A stretch of 8,333 nucleotides of DNA from Phycisphaerae bacterium (lineage in GTDB: Bacteria > Planctomycetota > Phycisphaerae > Phycisphaerales > Phycisphaeraceae), in the NCBI GenBank assembly GCA_002688155.1, contig NZCH01000016.1, positions 1-8,333 on the forward strand, read 5' to 3'. This document shows positions 1 through 5,973 of the stretch, piece by piece (within the stretch, counting starts at the first letter, position 1; each line of letters starts with the position of its first letter). The notes under the pieces were generated by a model. It was not told where the DNA came from. It made no database searches and saw only the letters and a list, made by a program, of their open reading frames with translations. A program made the position numbers and the translations under genes.

Positions 1-1
1 G

Positions 2-865
2 GGCGCCGACGATGAACTTGCGGTGTGCGTACTTGGCAGCGGGTCCGGCGGTAACAGCACGGCTGTTCGATTGCGGCGTGGCGCTGACGAGCGGTTTATG
101 TTGATCGATGCCGGGCTGGGGCCCAATACGATTGCACCCCGATTACGCAGCGCGGGCCTGCAACTGGCGAATCTGCGAGCCCTGTGCGTCACACACCTGG
201 ACCAGGACCATTTCAGGCCGACGTGGATCAAAACACTGCTCGGCTTTGAAATCACCGTTTACCTGCATCGCTGGCATCTGTGGCAGTGGCATCACATCGA
301 TGGCAGTGCAGAGATGCAGCGTGCCGGGCTCGTTCACGTCTTTGAAGACGACGCGTTTGAACCCGCCGGGTTCGTGCGCGCCGAGCCCGTGCGCTTGCCA
401 CACGATGACAAGGGCACGGTCGGCTTCCGCATCGATACGCCTGGCGGATCATTGGGCTACGCGACGGATCTGGGTCATGTGCCCCGCGCGTTGATCGACG
501 GGTTCGCAAACGTCGATGTGCTCGCAATCGAAAGCAACTACGATCCGCCGATGCAAATGCGCAGCGAAAGGCCGGCATTTCTCAAACGGCGAATCATGAG
601 CGGCAAAGGCCACCTGTCCAACCAGGAGGCGTTCAACGCGGTGCGCGCGATTGATCAGCGATCCGGCACGGGGTTTCCGCAGCACATCGTGTTGTTGCAC
701 CGCAGCGCTCAGTGCAACGACCCACGGGTTGTGCGTGAAGTGTTTAACCAGGACCGTGCGATCAGCCGGCGCGTTACGCTCACACATCAGCGCCGGCGCA
801 CGCGCTGGCTGGCGGTCAAACCCGTCGCTGCGATGGCGCGCGGACAGATGTCGTTTGTGTTTTAA
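2..865 (+). CDS. WalJ/YycJ-like MBL-fold metallohydrolase, 5' partial
   Basis: The reading frame is open to the left edge. Its first residues (GADDELAV before CVLGSGSGGNS) suggest that the true start lies just outside the window. A GTG at 23 is the only usable start inside and would clip the first beta strand. Counting from that GTG (280 aa), the signature pieces of the YycJ/WalJ branch of the metallo-beta-lactamase fold are visible: LGSGSGGNS near residue 4, THLDQDH at 57-63, PHDD at 126-129, ATDLG at 147-151, IESNYD at 169-174, GHLSNQEA at 196-203 and a late LLH with H226. Family members are metal-dependent phosphodiesterases or nucleases; in Firmicutes they are linked to cell-wall and DNA-repair phenotypes. 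The substrate here is unknown. The second His of the usual HxHxDH motif is Asp (D60). The gene converges on lpxD with a 48 bp gap. The fold and family are well supported; the biochemical role is not. Confidence 0.85.
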   Translation, partial: GADDELAVCVLGSGSGGNSTAVRLRRGADERFMLIDAGLGPNTIAPRLRSAGLQLANLRALCVTHLDQDHFRPTWIKTLLGFEITVYLHRWHLWQWHHIDGSAEMQRAGLVHVFEDDAFEPAGFVRAEPVRLPHDDKGTVGFRIDTPGGSLGYATDLGHVPRALIDGFANVDVLAIESNYDPPMQMRSERPAFLKRRIMSGKGHLSNQEAFNAVRAIDQRSGTGFPQHIVLLHRSAQCNDPRVVREVFNQDRAISRRVTLTHQRRRTRWLAVKPVAAMARGQMSFVF

Positions 866-888
866 TGCGTCACCGCGCCGTCTTGCAC

Positions 889-905
889 GTCGCAGATCGT
901 GCGAC
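889..905. terminator. Possible bidirectional terminator hairpin between convergent genes
   Basis: A perfect 6 bp stem (GTCGCA / TGCGAC) with a 5 nt loop lies in the 48 bp gap between the stops of the MBL hydrolase and lpxD. The overlapping pair GCACG / CGTGC offers an alternative fold. Neither strand has a following T-run, so classical intrinsic termination is not clearly supported. Position between convergent genes is the main argument. Confidence 0.28.
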
Positions 906-913
906 CACAACGG

Positions 914-1969
914 TTACTCAGACCGGTTTTCGAGTTGCGCCACGCGCTTCTCGAGTTCACGAAGTTGCTGCAGCAGTTCTGGCAATCGCGCCGCCGCCAG
1001 CGCGGTGCGTTTCGCTTGCGACAATGGGACGGCGGGGATGCCACCGTACGGTTCACCGGCGTCAAGGTCGGTCATCACGCCCGATTTTCCGGCGACCTGG
1101 ACCCGGTCACCGATGCGAAGGTGTCCGCCGACGCCGACCTGCCCGCCCAGCACAACGTAGTCGCCCGTAGCCGACGAGCCGGCGATGCCAGTCTGAGCGA
1201 CCACCAGGTTGTGGTTGCCGATCTTCGCGCCGTGCCCGATGGCGATCAGGTCGCTGAACTTGGTGCCTTTGCCGATGACCGTTGATCCGACGGTGGCGCG
1301 GTCGATAGTGCAGTTAGCGCCCAGTTCGACGTCGTCCTCGATGACGACATTACCGACCTGTGGAATTTTATGGTGCGCGACGCGGCCGACGTCATCGGTA
1401 TGCGTCGCGTGGCCGAATCCGTCCTGACCGATGACGCAGCCGGCGTGAAGAATCACGCGGTCGCCGATCACGCAGCCGTCGTAGACGGTGACATTCGGGT
1501 AGATGATGCAGTCATCGCCGATCGTGACATTCGGGCCGATGAAACAATGCGGGTAAATGACGGAGCGCTCGCCAATGCTCGCCTCGTTGGCGATTACGGT
1601 GAATGGACTGGCGTGGCAGTCCGCGCCGATGGCCGCGGTGGGCGCGATGACGGCGTGTTTGCTGATGCCCGGGTCGGGCTGCGCGCGAAAACCATGTAAC
1701 ACGATGACGGCTTCACGGAACGCGAAGTACGGATCATCGCTGATGAGCAGGTCGAGTGTTCGCGACGACGCGGCGGCGTGTGTTTGCGCGACGATAACGG
1801 CGCCGGCGCCGGTCGATTTCAGGTGGCGGACGTATTGCTGGTTCGCGACGAAACTGACATCATTGCCCCCAGCGTCTTCGAGCCCGGCGCACGCGTTGAC
1901 CATTTTGGTCGAGTCGCCGCGAACGGTCGCCCCGATGCGCGCTGCCAAGTCCTGTAATGTCATCGGCAT
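914..1969 (-). CDS. lpxD: UDP-3-O-acylglucosamine N-acyltransferase LpxD
   Basis: LpxD transfers an R-3-hydroxyacyl chain from acyl-ACP to the 2-amino group of UDP-3-O-acyl-glucosamine, the third step of lipid A synthesis, in the cytoplasm. The chosen ATG gives 351 aa, close to the usual family length. An in-frame TTG at 2017 would add 16 residues unlike the family. The N-terminal uridine-binding domain (about 1-100) starts with the typical TLQDLAARIGATVRGD and contains DVSFVANQQY. A left-handed beta-helix of hexapeptide repeats spans about 102-295. H246 in IGHGAKIG matches the catalytic His of E. coli LpxD (NIAHNVVIG region); GQDGFGHA (181-188) and YGGIPAVP (308-315) are also typical. The C-terminus (about 329-350) is an amphipathic, coiled-coil-like helix. 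The gene lies 63 bp downstream of nuoG on the same strand, with no clear ribosome binding site, so cotranscription is likely. It implies an outer membrane with lipid A. Confidence 0.95.
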   Translation of the reverse strand: MPMTLQDLAARIGATVRGDSTKMVNACAGLEDAGGNDVSFVANQQYVRHLKSTGAGAVIVAQTHAAASSRTLDLLISDDPYFAFREAVIVLHGFRAQPDPGISKHAVIAPTAAIGADCHASPFTVIANEASIGERSVIYPHCFIGPNVTIGDDCIIYPNVTVYDGCVIGDRVILHAGCVIGQDGFGHATHTDDVGRVAHHKIPQVGNVVIEDDVELGANCTIDRATVGSTVIGKGTKFSDLIAIGHGAKIGNHNLVVAQTGIAGSSATGDYVVLGGQVGVGGHLRIGDRVQVAGKSGVMTDLDAGEPYGGIPAVPLSQAKRTALAAARLPELLQQLRELEKRVAQLENRSE

Positions 1970-2032
1970 TGCAAAAGAATAACCGAATGCCGTTGTTACT
2001 GATTGATTTGGGACCAACGATGCTTCGCGGCA

Positions 2033-3670
2033 TTACAACTCAACGTATTGCATGTCGGGTGTGCGCACATCATGTTGATCAGGATGATGCACGTCGGTGG
2101 TGAACGGGCCGCCCATGTCATCCCGCACCGAGGCGGCGTTGTAGGTTTGTCCGTGCGCCAAGCCGCAAGCGGCCGCCAGGTCGAGTGCAATCTGGCCTTC
2201 GGCGCGGGTAAACTCGATCGGTGGGATCGCCTGTTCAAAACTTTGCAGTCGACCGTCTGCGTTCTCGAACGTCCCCGCTTTTTCGACCCACGTGGCGGCG
2301 GGAAGCAGCACATCGGCCCTGGCGGTTACGTCGTTGGGCAGCGTGTCGATCGCGATGACAAACTTATTGCGTAATCCGGCGGCCAGGTCTTTGGTCGTCC
2401 ACGCGCTGGGGTAGTTCCCGGTGATGATGACTGCCTTGATCTTCGAACTCTTCTGAGCAAGGGTGGCAACGCAGTCGTCAAAGGCGAGTACCCCGTCACC
2501 AACGTGTTCTAGCGCTCGGCGCACGCCACGCGCATTGGGGCACTTCTCGGCACGGACGGTGTACCGGCCGGGGAAGGTCTTGTCCTGTCCCTCTGTGGGG
2601 ATGGGGCCAACGGCCAGCAGTGCTTTGGCGTCCAGGCCTCGCGCGAGCTTGCCGAGCAGGTACGCCTCCTCGCACGCGTGCATCGGGCTGGCCACCAATG
2701 CAATCACGCCGTCGCCATTGTCCTTGACCGCCTGCTTCAACCCGTCGCGCGCCTGGTCATACGCGTTTTGCCAGGTCGTCGTTTCCGGCGTGCCCAGTTG
2801 CATGCGTTTGGGTTCGTGCAGCCGGGCTTCGCTGTGAACGAATTGCCATCCGTAGCGTATTTCGTCGCTGATCCACCACTGGTTGACGTCCAGGTTCCTG
2901 CGCGGCTTGACGCGATAGACTCGGCCCTGGTTGTGGTGGATCCCGATGTTATCGCCTGACGCGGTCAACCCGTCGATCGATGGTGTTTGCTTGAGAAACC
3001 ACACGCGCTGAGTGAAAAGGAAATCCTTGTCCAGCAGCGCGCCGACCGGGCAGATGTCGACGACGTTGCCGGACAGTTCGTTGTCCAGCGGCTTGCCGGG
3101 AAAAATGTCGATCTCTTCCGCCGAGCCGCGGCCAAAGACGCCGATTTCCCCGGTCCCCGTGACCTCGCGCGTAAAGCGGACACAGCGCGAGCACATGATG
3201 CAGCGATCGGCGTATAGCTTGACGTGCGGGCCGATGTCTTTGGTCGCGTTCTTGATCTTGTCTTCTTCGAATCGCGATTGTGCCCTGCCGTACTGGTATG
3301 AGTAGTCCTGCAGGTGGCATTCGCCCGCCTGATCGCACACCGGGCAGTCCAGTGGGTGGTTGATCAGCAGGAACTCCATGACCGCCTTCTGATTGGCGAT
3401 CGCCTTGGGGCTCTTGGTATACACGACCATGCCATCGGAGGCGGGCGTCTGGCAGGTGGGCACGAGCTTGGGCATCAGCTCGACTTTGTTTTCGTTACGC
3501 GGGTTGGGCGCGGCGACCTCGGCGAGGCAGATGCGGCAACTCGCGACGATCGACAGGCCTTCGTGGTAGCAGTAATGCGGCAGTTCAACGCCTTGGTCAA
3601 GCGCGACCTGAAGGATTGTAGGCCTGCCTTCGAAGTCAACCGATTGGCCATTGAGGGTCAGGGTGGGCAT
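2033..3670 (-). CDS. nuoG: NADH-quinone oxidoreductase subunit G (NuoG), short form
   Basis: This is the large iron-sulfur subunit of the complex I peripheral arm, passing electrons from NADH towards quinone on the cytoplasmic side of the membrane. The ATG at 3670 (MPTLTLNGQSVDFEGRPTI) begins exactly where the N-terminal ferredoxin fold should; the in-frame extension back to 3844 looks non-coding. In the 545 aa product all ligands of three clusters are present: 2Fe-2S N1b (C34, C45, C48, C73), N5 (H105, C109, C112, C118) and N4 (C157, C160, C163, C207). The cysteines of the extra N7 cluster are absent, as in many bacteria. The C-terminal molybdopterin-oxidoreductase-like domain (about 290-515) is recognisable (TGNYPSAW, ARADVLLPAATWVEKAGTF) but reduced; E. 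coli NuoG is about 900 aa. Upstream is a divergent aldolase and downstream lpxD, so no other nuo gene adjoins it. A weak GGA lies 8 nt before the start. Confidence 0.95.
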   Translation of the reverse strand: MPTLTLNGQSVDFEGRPTILQVALDQGVELPHYCYHEGLSIVASCRICLAEVAAPNPRNENKVELMPKLVPTCQTPASDGMVVYTKSPKAIANQKAVMEFLLINHPLDCPVCDQAGECHLQDYSYQYGRAQSRFEEDKIKNATKDIGPHVKLYADRCIMCSRCVRFTREVTGTGEIGVFGRGSAEEIDIFPGKPLDNELSGNVVDICPVGALLDKDFLFTQRVWFLKQTPSIDGLTASGDNIGIHHNQGRVYRVKPRRNLDVNQWWISDEIRYGWQFVHSEARLHEPKRMQLGTPETTTWQNAYDQARDGLKQAVKDNGDGVIALVASPMHACEEAYLLGKLARGLDAKALLAVGPIPTEGQDKTFPGRYTVRAEKCPNARGVRRALEHVGDGVLAFDDCVATLAQKSSKIKAVIITGNYPSAWTTKDLAAGLRNKFVIAIDTLPNDVTARADVLLPAATWVEKAGTFENADGRLQSFEQAIPPIEFTRAEGQIALDLAAACGLAHGQTYNAASVRDDMGGPFTTDVHHPDQHDVRTPDMQYVEL

Positions 3671-3689
3671 GACGGTGGTCCGTTGTAAT

Positions 3690-3701
3690 GCCGCAAGCGG
3701 C
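3690..3701. repeat. GC-rich interrupted palindrome in the nuoG leader
   Basis: GCCGC and GCGGC flank two bases, forming a 12 bp interrupted palindrome. It lies in the predicted untranslated leader of nuoG, 20 to 31 nt upstream of the nuoG ATG. It could be an operator half or a leader hairpin, although a 2 nt loop is tight and would open at least one base pair. Confidence 0.4.
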
Positions 3702-3706
3702 TGCTC

Positions 3707-3716
3707 GCGAATTCGC
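3707..3716. promoter_or_regulatory. Perfect 10 bp palindrome (operator-like) at the nuoG start site
   Basis: GCGAATTCGC is a perfect palindrome directly downstream of the candidate nuoG -10 element, so it would cover the predicted transcription start (about 3710). A regulator bound here would occlude the start site. The regulator is not identifiable from the sequence. Confidence 0.4.
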
Positions 3717-3745
3717 ATCATAGCACGGTTGGCGTGGTGGATCAC
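3717..3745 (-). promoter_or_regulatory. Candidate extended -10 promoter for nuoG-lpxD
   Basis: On the minus strand TATGAT (3722-3717) matches five of six bases of the TATAAT consensus and is preceded by TGC, giving an extended -10 (TGnTATGAT). Seventeen bases upstream lies GTGATC (3745-3740), a weak -35 with three matches to TTGACA. Transcription would start near 3710, leaving a leader of about 40 nt before the nuoG ATG. Confidence 0.5.
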
Positions 3746-3780
3746 CGCATCGCATCCTCGCGCTGTGTTAGCATGCGGGC

Positions 3781-4647
3781 ATGCCGCTGATCGACACCGC
3801 AACACTTGTCCGTGACGCGCACGCGCACGGGTATGGCATTGCACAGATTAACACCAACGGCGCGTCGTACGAGTTGACGCGCGCGATCGTGGAGGTTGCA
3901 GACGAGATGCGCTCGCCGGTCATATTGGGCGCGTACGAGAAGAATCTGGAGTTTCGCGGGTTCGAGTATTGCGGCATGTTGATGCGCTGGTTTGCCGAGC
4001 GTGCCACGGCGCCCGTGGCGGTGCACCTGGACCACGGTGGCAGCATTGAGTCGTGTCAGCGCGCCATCGACGCGGGATTCACGTCCGTCATGATCGACGG
4101 CTCACAACTGCCAATCAACGAGAACATCGAGCAGACGAAGCAGGTGGTCGCGCTGGCGAAGCCGCACGGCGTGACGGTCGAGGCGGAGGTGGGCGAACTC
4201 CAGAGGCTCGGTCCCGACGGTTCAATGCCCGAGGCGAAGAACCTGTCCGATGCCGACGAGGTGCGGCGCATGTCGACCGAGACCGGAATCGACATGCTCG
4301 CGGTAGGCATCGGCAACGCGCACGGGTTTTATAAGGATACGCCGGACATTCGGCTGGACCTGCTCGAAGCACTGCGCGATGCGTCGATGGCACCGCTGGT
4401 GCTGCACGGCACGACCGGGATTGACGACGATATGGTTCGACAGTGCGTCGCGCTGGGCATGGCCAAGGTCAACCTCGGCACGCTCATTCGCACACGGCTT
4501 GTCGAGTACACACACGACGTCATCGCGGAGGATCAACATCAGAACCATCCATGGCGGGTGTCGGCCGCGGTGATTGACCGCATCAAGACGCACATACGGC
4601 ATATCATCGAAGTGATTGGGTCGGTCGACCGTGCGGCCGCGCTTTGA
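3781..4647 (+). CDS. fba: Class II fructose-bisphosphate aldolase family protein
   Basis: Zn-dependent class II aldolases interconvert fructose-1,6-bisphosphate with DHAP and glyceraldehyde-3-phosphate; close relatives act on tagatose bisphosphate (GatY/KbaY) or inositol-pathway intermediates (IolJ). The 288 aa product has normal family length. Visible landmarks are the N-terminal INTNG (23-27), VHLDHG with catalytic D84 and Zn ligand H85, MIDGS (104-108), VEAEVGEL (133-140), a Zn ligand at H181 in GNAHGFYK, Zn ligand H209 in LHGTTGI and the phosphate-binding KVNLGT (229-234). HGTTG resembles HGGTG of Bacillus-type enzymes, while NLGT recalls NVAT of GatY/KbaY, so sugar specificity is open. 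A phosphofructokinase follows 85 bp downstream, which favours fructose-1,6-bisphosphate. No Shine-Dalgarno is seen. A TAGCAT at 3769-3774 is a possible -10 and would put the RNA start at or near the ATG (leaderless), but no matching -35 is evident. Confidence 0.9.
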   Translation: MPLIDTATLVRDAHAHGYGIAQINTNGASYELTRAIVEVADEMRSPVILGAYEKNLEFRGFEYCGMLMRWFAERATAPVAVHLDHGGSIESCQRAIDAGFTSVMIDGSQLPINENIEQTKQVVALAKPHGVTVEAEVGELQRLGPDGSMPEAKNLSDADEVRRMSTETGIDMLAVGIGNAHGFYKDTPDIRLDLLEALRDASMAPLVLHGTTGIDDDMVRQCVALGMAKVNLGTLIRTRLVEYTHDVIAEDQHQNHPWRVSAAVIDRIKTHIRHIIEVIGSVDRAAAL

Positions 4648-4685
4648 CGATACGTGATGAAGTAACGATGCCACCTAAGTTCGAA

Positions 4686-4695
4686 GATTGCAATC
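4686..4695. promoter_or_regulatory. Perfect palindrome upstream of the phosphofructokinase
   Basis: GATTGCAATC is a perfect 10 bp palindrome in the 85 bp gap between the aldolase stop and the phosphofructokinase start, beginning 47 nt before that start. It has the look of a dimeric-repressor site. No known regulator can be assigned from the sequence. Confidence 0.35.
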
Positions 4696-4718
4696 CGAGT
4701 GCTTCCAGGCGGCACTTG
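4696..4718 (+). promoter_or_regulatory. Hairpin in the pfk leader
   Basis: CGAGTGC (4696-4702) pairs with GCACTTG (4712-4718) over seven positions, one of them a G-T wobble, around a 9 nt loop. The hairpin ends 14 nt before the pfk ATG, where a ribosome binding site would be expected and none is visible. It could influence translation or mark an RNA processing site between the two genes. Confidence 0.35.
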
Positions 4719-4732
4719 CGTGTGAATTGAAC

Positions 4733-5905
4733 ATGTCAGAGAAAACGAACCTACTCGTTCTTCAGGCAGGCGGACCGACAGTGGTCGTGAACACGTCGCT
4801 GTACGGCGTGATCGATCAGGGAAAGCGCGTTACTCGATTTAGTGAGATATTGGGAAGCCAGCGCGGTGTCATGGGGTTGCTGCACGACGATATCACTGAA
4901 CTCTCGGCGTGGTCGGCCCACGACGTTGACAGATTGCGTCGCACGCCCGGCGCGGCGCTGGGGTCAAGCCGGCATCGCCTGACGGACGACGACTACGACC
5001 TCGCGTTTGATACCCTCGACAAGCACAACGTTGGCGCACTGATCATCATTGGCGGCAATGGGGCGATGTGTGCGGCGCATGAGTTGGATCGGGCGGCGGC
5101 CGAGCGTGGCGTCGACCTGTCGGTCGTAGCCGTGCCAAAGACAGTCGACAACGACATCGCGGAAACGGACCGGTGCCCTGGCTACGCGTCGGCAGCACGG
5201 TTCGTGGTGCAGAGCGTGCGCGATGTGGGTCAGGACGTGCGTTCGCTGCCGCTGCCGGTCTCGATCTTTGAAACGATGGGCCGCAACACCGGCTGGCTCG
5301 CCGGAGCAGCGGGGGCCGCGCGGTACGGTAAAAGCACGGCGCCGCACGCGCTGTACCTGCCAGAGCATCCATTCAGCGTCGATACGTTTCTGGGTGATAT
5401 CGACCGGTTCGTGACATCGCACGGCTGGACCGTCGTCGTCGTCAGCGAGGGCGTTCGCGACGCGGACGGGCAGCCGGTTTATCGCACGCAGATCGATGCA
5501 CAGAAGGACGACCTGGGGCGCGCGCTGCCGGGGGGCGTGTCGTCGTATCTGGCCGCACAGGTAAGCAACAAGCTTGTCCTTCGATGCCGTTACGAGCAGC
5601 CGGGCCTGTGCGGGCGCACGTCGATGGCGCACGTGTCACCGATCGATGCGGCGGACGCCGAGCATGTCGGGCGCGCTGCCATCGACGCGGTGGTTCACGG
5701 TGAGCGCGATGTGATGGTGGCACTGTTGCCAGTGACCGGCGACGGCGCGTCACCACGATCACGACTGGTTGCGCTTGATGACGTTGTTGGCGTCGTACGG
5801 CCGGCACCGCGCGATTGGCTCACACCGGCGGGCAACGATGTGACGGATGAGTTCGTTCAATACGTGCGGACGTTGATCGGGCAGGGCATGTGGGAGTACG
5901 AGTAA
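4733..5905 (+). CDS. pfkA: 6-phosphofructokinase, PPi-PFK-like clade
   Basis: Phosphofructokinases phosphorylate fructose-6-phosphate to fructose-1,6-bisphosphate, the substrate of the aldolase encoded just upstream. The ATG at 4733 gives 390 aa starting MSEKTNLLVLQAGGPT; an in-frame TTG at 4688 lies inside a palindrome and is unlikely. Landmarks are the glycine loop QAGGPT (11-16), IIGGNGAM (105-112), VPKTVDNDI (134-142) with catalytic D139, PGYASAARFV (149-158), ETMGRNTGW (180-188), YLPEHPF (208-214), SEG (238-240) and GRTSMAHVSPIDAADA (294-309). Comparison with E. coli numbering gives N at 103, G at 104 and K at 124: Gly104 is the ATP-type choice, Lys124 the PPi-type choice. The phosphodonor therefore cannot be assigned with confidence; if PPi were used the reaction would be reversible. 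There is no Shine-Dalgarno before the start. The last residues are GMWEYE. The family call is firm and the donor open. Confidence 0.92.
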   Translation: MSEKTNLLVLQAGGPTVVVNTSLYGVIDQGKRVTRFSEILGSQRGVMGLLHDDITELSAWSAHDVDRLRRTPGAALGSSRHRLTDDDYDLAFDTLDKHNVGALIIIGGNGAMCAAHELDRAAAERGVDLSVVAVPKTVDNDIAETDRCPGYASAARFVVQSVRDVGQDVRSLPLPVSIFETMGRNTGWLAGAAGAARYGKSTAPHALYLPEHPFSVDTFLGDIDRFVTSHGWTVVVVSEGVRDADGQPVYRTQIDAQKDDLGRALPGGVSSYLAAQVSNKLVLRCRYEQPGLCGRTSMAHVSPIDAADAEHVGRAAIDAVVHGERDVMVALLPVTGDGASPRSRLVALDDVVGVVRPAPRDWLTPAGNDVTDEFVQYVRTLIGQGMWEYE

Positions 5906-5909
5906 ATCG

Positions 5910-5943
5910 CGATTTCCAATTAGATCTGGTACGGAAGAAATCG
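5910..5943. terminator. Candidate hairpin between convergent pfk and SDR genes
   Basis: CGATTTC (5910-5916) and GAAATCG (5937-5943) form a perfect 7 bp stem around 20 nt, beginning 5 bp after the pfk stop codon. A second small stem, CCGA / TCGG around AAA (5955-5965), lies closer to the SDR stop. No strong T-run follows on either strand, so a bidirectional terminator role is tentative. Confidence 0.32.
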
Positions 5944-5973
5944 ACAAATGGCAGCCGAAAATCGGAAAGTGCC

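Noticed and set aside
651..1160. Plus-strand frame of 169 codons bridging the MBL hydrolase and lpxD
   Set aside because: It overlaps two well-supported genes in other frames and gives a Ser/Arg/Cys-rich translation with no family resemblance.
1370..1699. Plus-strand frame with a repetitive Asp/Val/Ala-rich translation, looking like a repeat protein
   Set aside because: The periodicity is the complement of the hexapeptide repeats of lpxD on the minus strand; it is a shadow, not a gene.
2008..2017. TTGG-GA-CCAA inverted repeat between nuoG and lpxD
   Set aside because: Four-base arms, no T-run and no promoter hexamers at useful spacing; not enough to call a terminator or operator.
3736..3746. 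Inverted repeat GGTG-GAT-CACC in the nuoG/aldolase intergenic region
   Set aside because: The four-base arms are too short to distinguish from chance in GC-rich DNA. It is noted only because it overlaps the weak nuoG -35.
3671..3844. 58-residue N-terminal extension of nuoG
   Set aside because: The extension is His/Arg-rich, unlike any NuoG N-terminus, overlaps the divergent aldolase start and contains the promoter and palindromes. MPTLTLNGQ is where the ferredoxin fold begins.
4222..4674. 150-codon minus-strand frame opposite the aldolase
   Set aside because: It lies wholly within the complement of a gene with intact metal and phosphate-binding motifs, and its translation has no recognisable domain.
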